Positions 5,587 to 6,197 of a stretch of DNA of 6,197 nucleotides are shown here, in pieces. The DNA is taken from NCBI GenBank assembly GCA_026983815.1, contig JALSTJ010000446.1:1-6197 (forward strand), written 5' to 3'. The number at the start of each line of letters is the position of its first letter. Position 1 is the first letter of the stretch. The translations under genes and the position numbers were made by a program. This stretch comes from Flavobacteriales bacterium. GTDB lineage: Bacteria > Bacteroidota > Bacteroidia > Flavobacteriales > Flavobacteriaceae. The notes under the pieces are model-generated. The model did no database searches, was not told the origin of the DNA, and worked only from the letters and a program-made list of their open reading frames with translations.

Positions 5587-6197
5587 TTATTTTTCTACGG
5601 TGATTGTATTTACATTTTTTAGATCTTCAAAAGCTTGAGATAAACGTTTTTTGAAAGTCAATTCGCCTTCACGCAACCATTTTCTGGGATCGTAGTATTT
5701 TTTATTGGGTTTATCGTCTCCTTCTGGATTTCCTATCTGTGTTTTGAGATAATCCTTGTATCTATCAAAATAATCTCGAACGCCTTCCATAAAAGCATAT
5801 TGAGTATCCGTATCGATATTCATTTTAACAACGCCGTAATCAATTGCATTATGAATATCCTTTAACTCGGAACCGCTTCCGCCATGAAAAACAAAAAACA
5901 CCGGTTTGGGGTGCAGACGGTGTTTGTTTTCGATAAAATTTTGTGAATTTTTCAAAATTTCGGGGCGTAAAACCACATTTCCGGGTTTATACACGCCGTG
6001 GACATTTCCAAAAGATGCGGCAATGGTAAAATACGGACTGATTTTGGAAAGCTCTTCATAAGCATAATTGACTTCTTCGGGCTGGGTGTAGAGTTTAGCA
6101 TTATCTACATCGGTATTATCCACTCCGTCTTCTTCACCGCCGGTAATTCCCAGTTCGATTTCCAAAAACATTTCCAAATCCTTCATCCGTTGTAAAT
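5587..6197 (-). CDS. fbaA: Class II fructose-bisphosphate aldolase, C-terminal part (5' end outside the window)
   Basis: This zinc-dependent glycolytic and gluconeogenic aldolase splits fructose-1,6-bisphosphate into dihydroxyacetone phosphate and glyceraldehyde-3-phosphate. About 202 codons are visible. The frame continues upstream to the window edge (…LQRMKDLEMFLEIELG), so the Met at 6186 is internal and the normal protein of about 355 residues starts beyond the window. Visible motifs, counted from that Met, are EIELGITGGEEDGVDN (9-24, with a zinc-site Glu), NVHGVYKPGN (61-70, zinc-ligand His63), VFHGGSGSE (99-107, zinc-ligand His101), KMNIDTDTQ (121-129, substrate phosphate/NID loop), and the class IIA tail GNPEGDDKPNKKYYDPRKW. 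The C-terminus is intact. It is the upstream gene of a tight pair with accD (6-nt gap), coupling central carbon flow to fatty-acid synthesis at least at the level of transcription. Confidence 0.97.
   Translation of the reverse strand, partial: LQRMKDLEMFLEIELGITGGEEDGVDNTDVDNAKLYTQPEEVNYAYEELSKISPYFTIAASFGNVHGVYKPGNVVLRPEILKNSQNFIENKHRLHPKPVFFVFHGGSGSELKDIHNAIDYGVVKMNIDTDTQYAFMEGVRDYFDRYKDYLKTQIGNPEGDDKPNKKYYDPRKWLREGELTFKKRLSQAFEDLKNVNTITVEK

Overview
The window looks like the chromosome of a low-GC Bacteroidota bacterium, probably Flavobacteriia. The evidence is an A+T-rich sequence, start codons preceded by A-rich stretches with no Shine-Dalgarno, a TAnnTTTG-type -7 promoter box before fumC, an AccD without zinc-ribbon cysteines, and an fbaA-accD gene pair. 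This is inferred from sequence style; no taxonomic search was possible.

Right part (about 3250-6197), core metabolism: fumC (class II fumarase, +) converges on a two-gene operon read on the minus strand, fbaA (class II fructose-bisphosphate aldolase, cut by the window edge) followed after 6 nt by accD (acetyl-CoA carboxylase beta subunit). A strong hairpin terminator separates fumC from accD.

Middle (1814-3076): a minus-strand gene encodes an envelope-anchored alpha/beta hydrolase fused to a C-terminal NTF2-like domain. Its stop codon overlaps by 8 nt the start of a second minus-strand gene for a small membrane protein.

Left part (1-1821), the most interesting region: the second gene of that operon is broken. 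Its first 42 codons lie at 1694-1821, and its continuation lies at 1-118 and runs off the window. Between them sits a 1575-bp insert (119-1693) carrying one plus-strand gene, a secreted beta-lactamase-fold serine hydrolase, followed immediately by a large imperfect palindrome. Removing 119-1693, with GTT present at both junctions, rejoins the membrane-protein frame exactly and gives a sensible protein. The first bases of the insert (TTGGCATTCATTA) are complementary to the bases just after the cargo stop codon (TAACGAAATGCCAAC). The palindrome is therefore complete only if the insert is circularised. This is the geometry of an integron gene cassette (short leader, ORF, attC-like site at the 3' end, crossover G^TT), but the insert sits alone inside an ordinary gene with no integrase in view. 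I interpret it as a non-autonomous, attC-like gene cassette of Bacteroidota inserted at a secondary GTT site. The architecture is read directly from the sequence; the recombinase and mobility are inferred.
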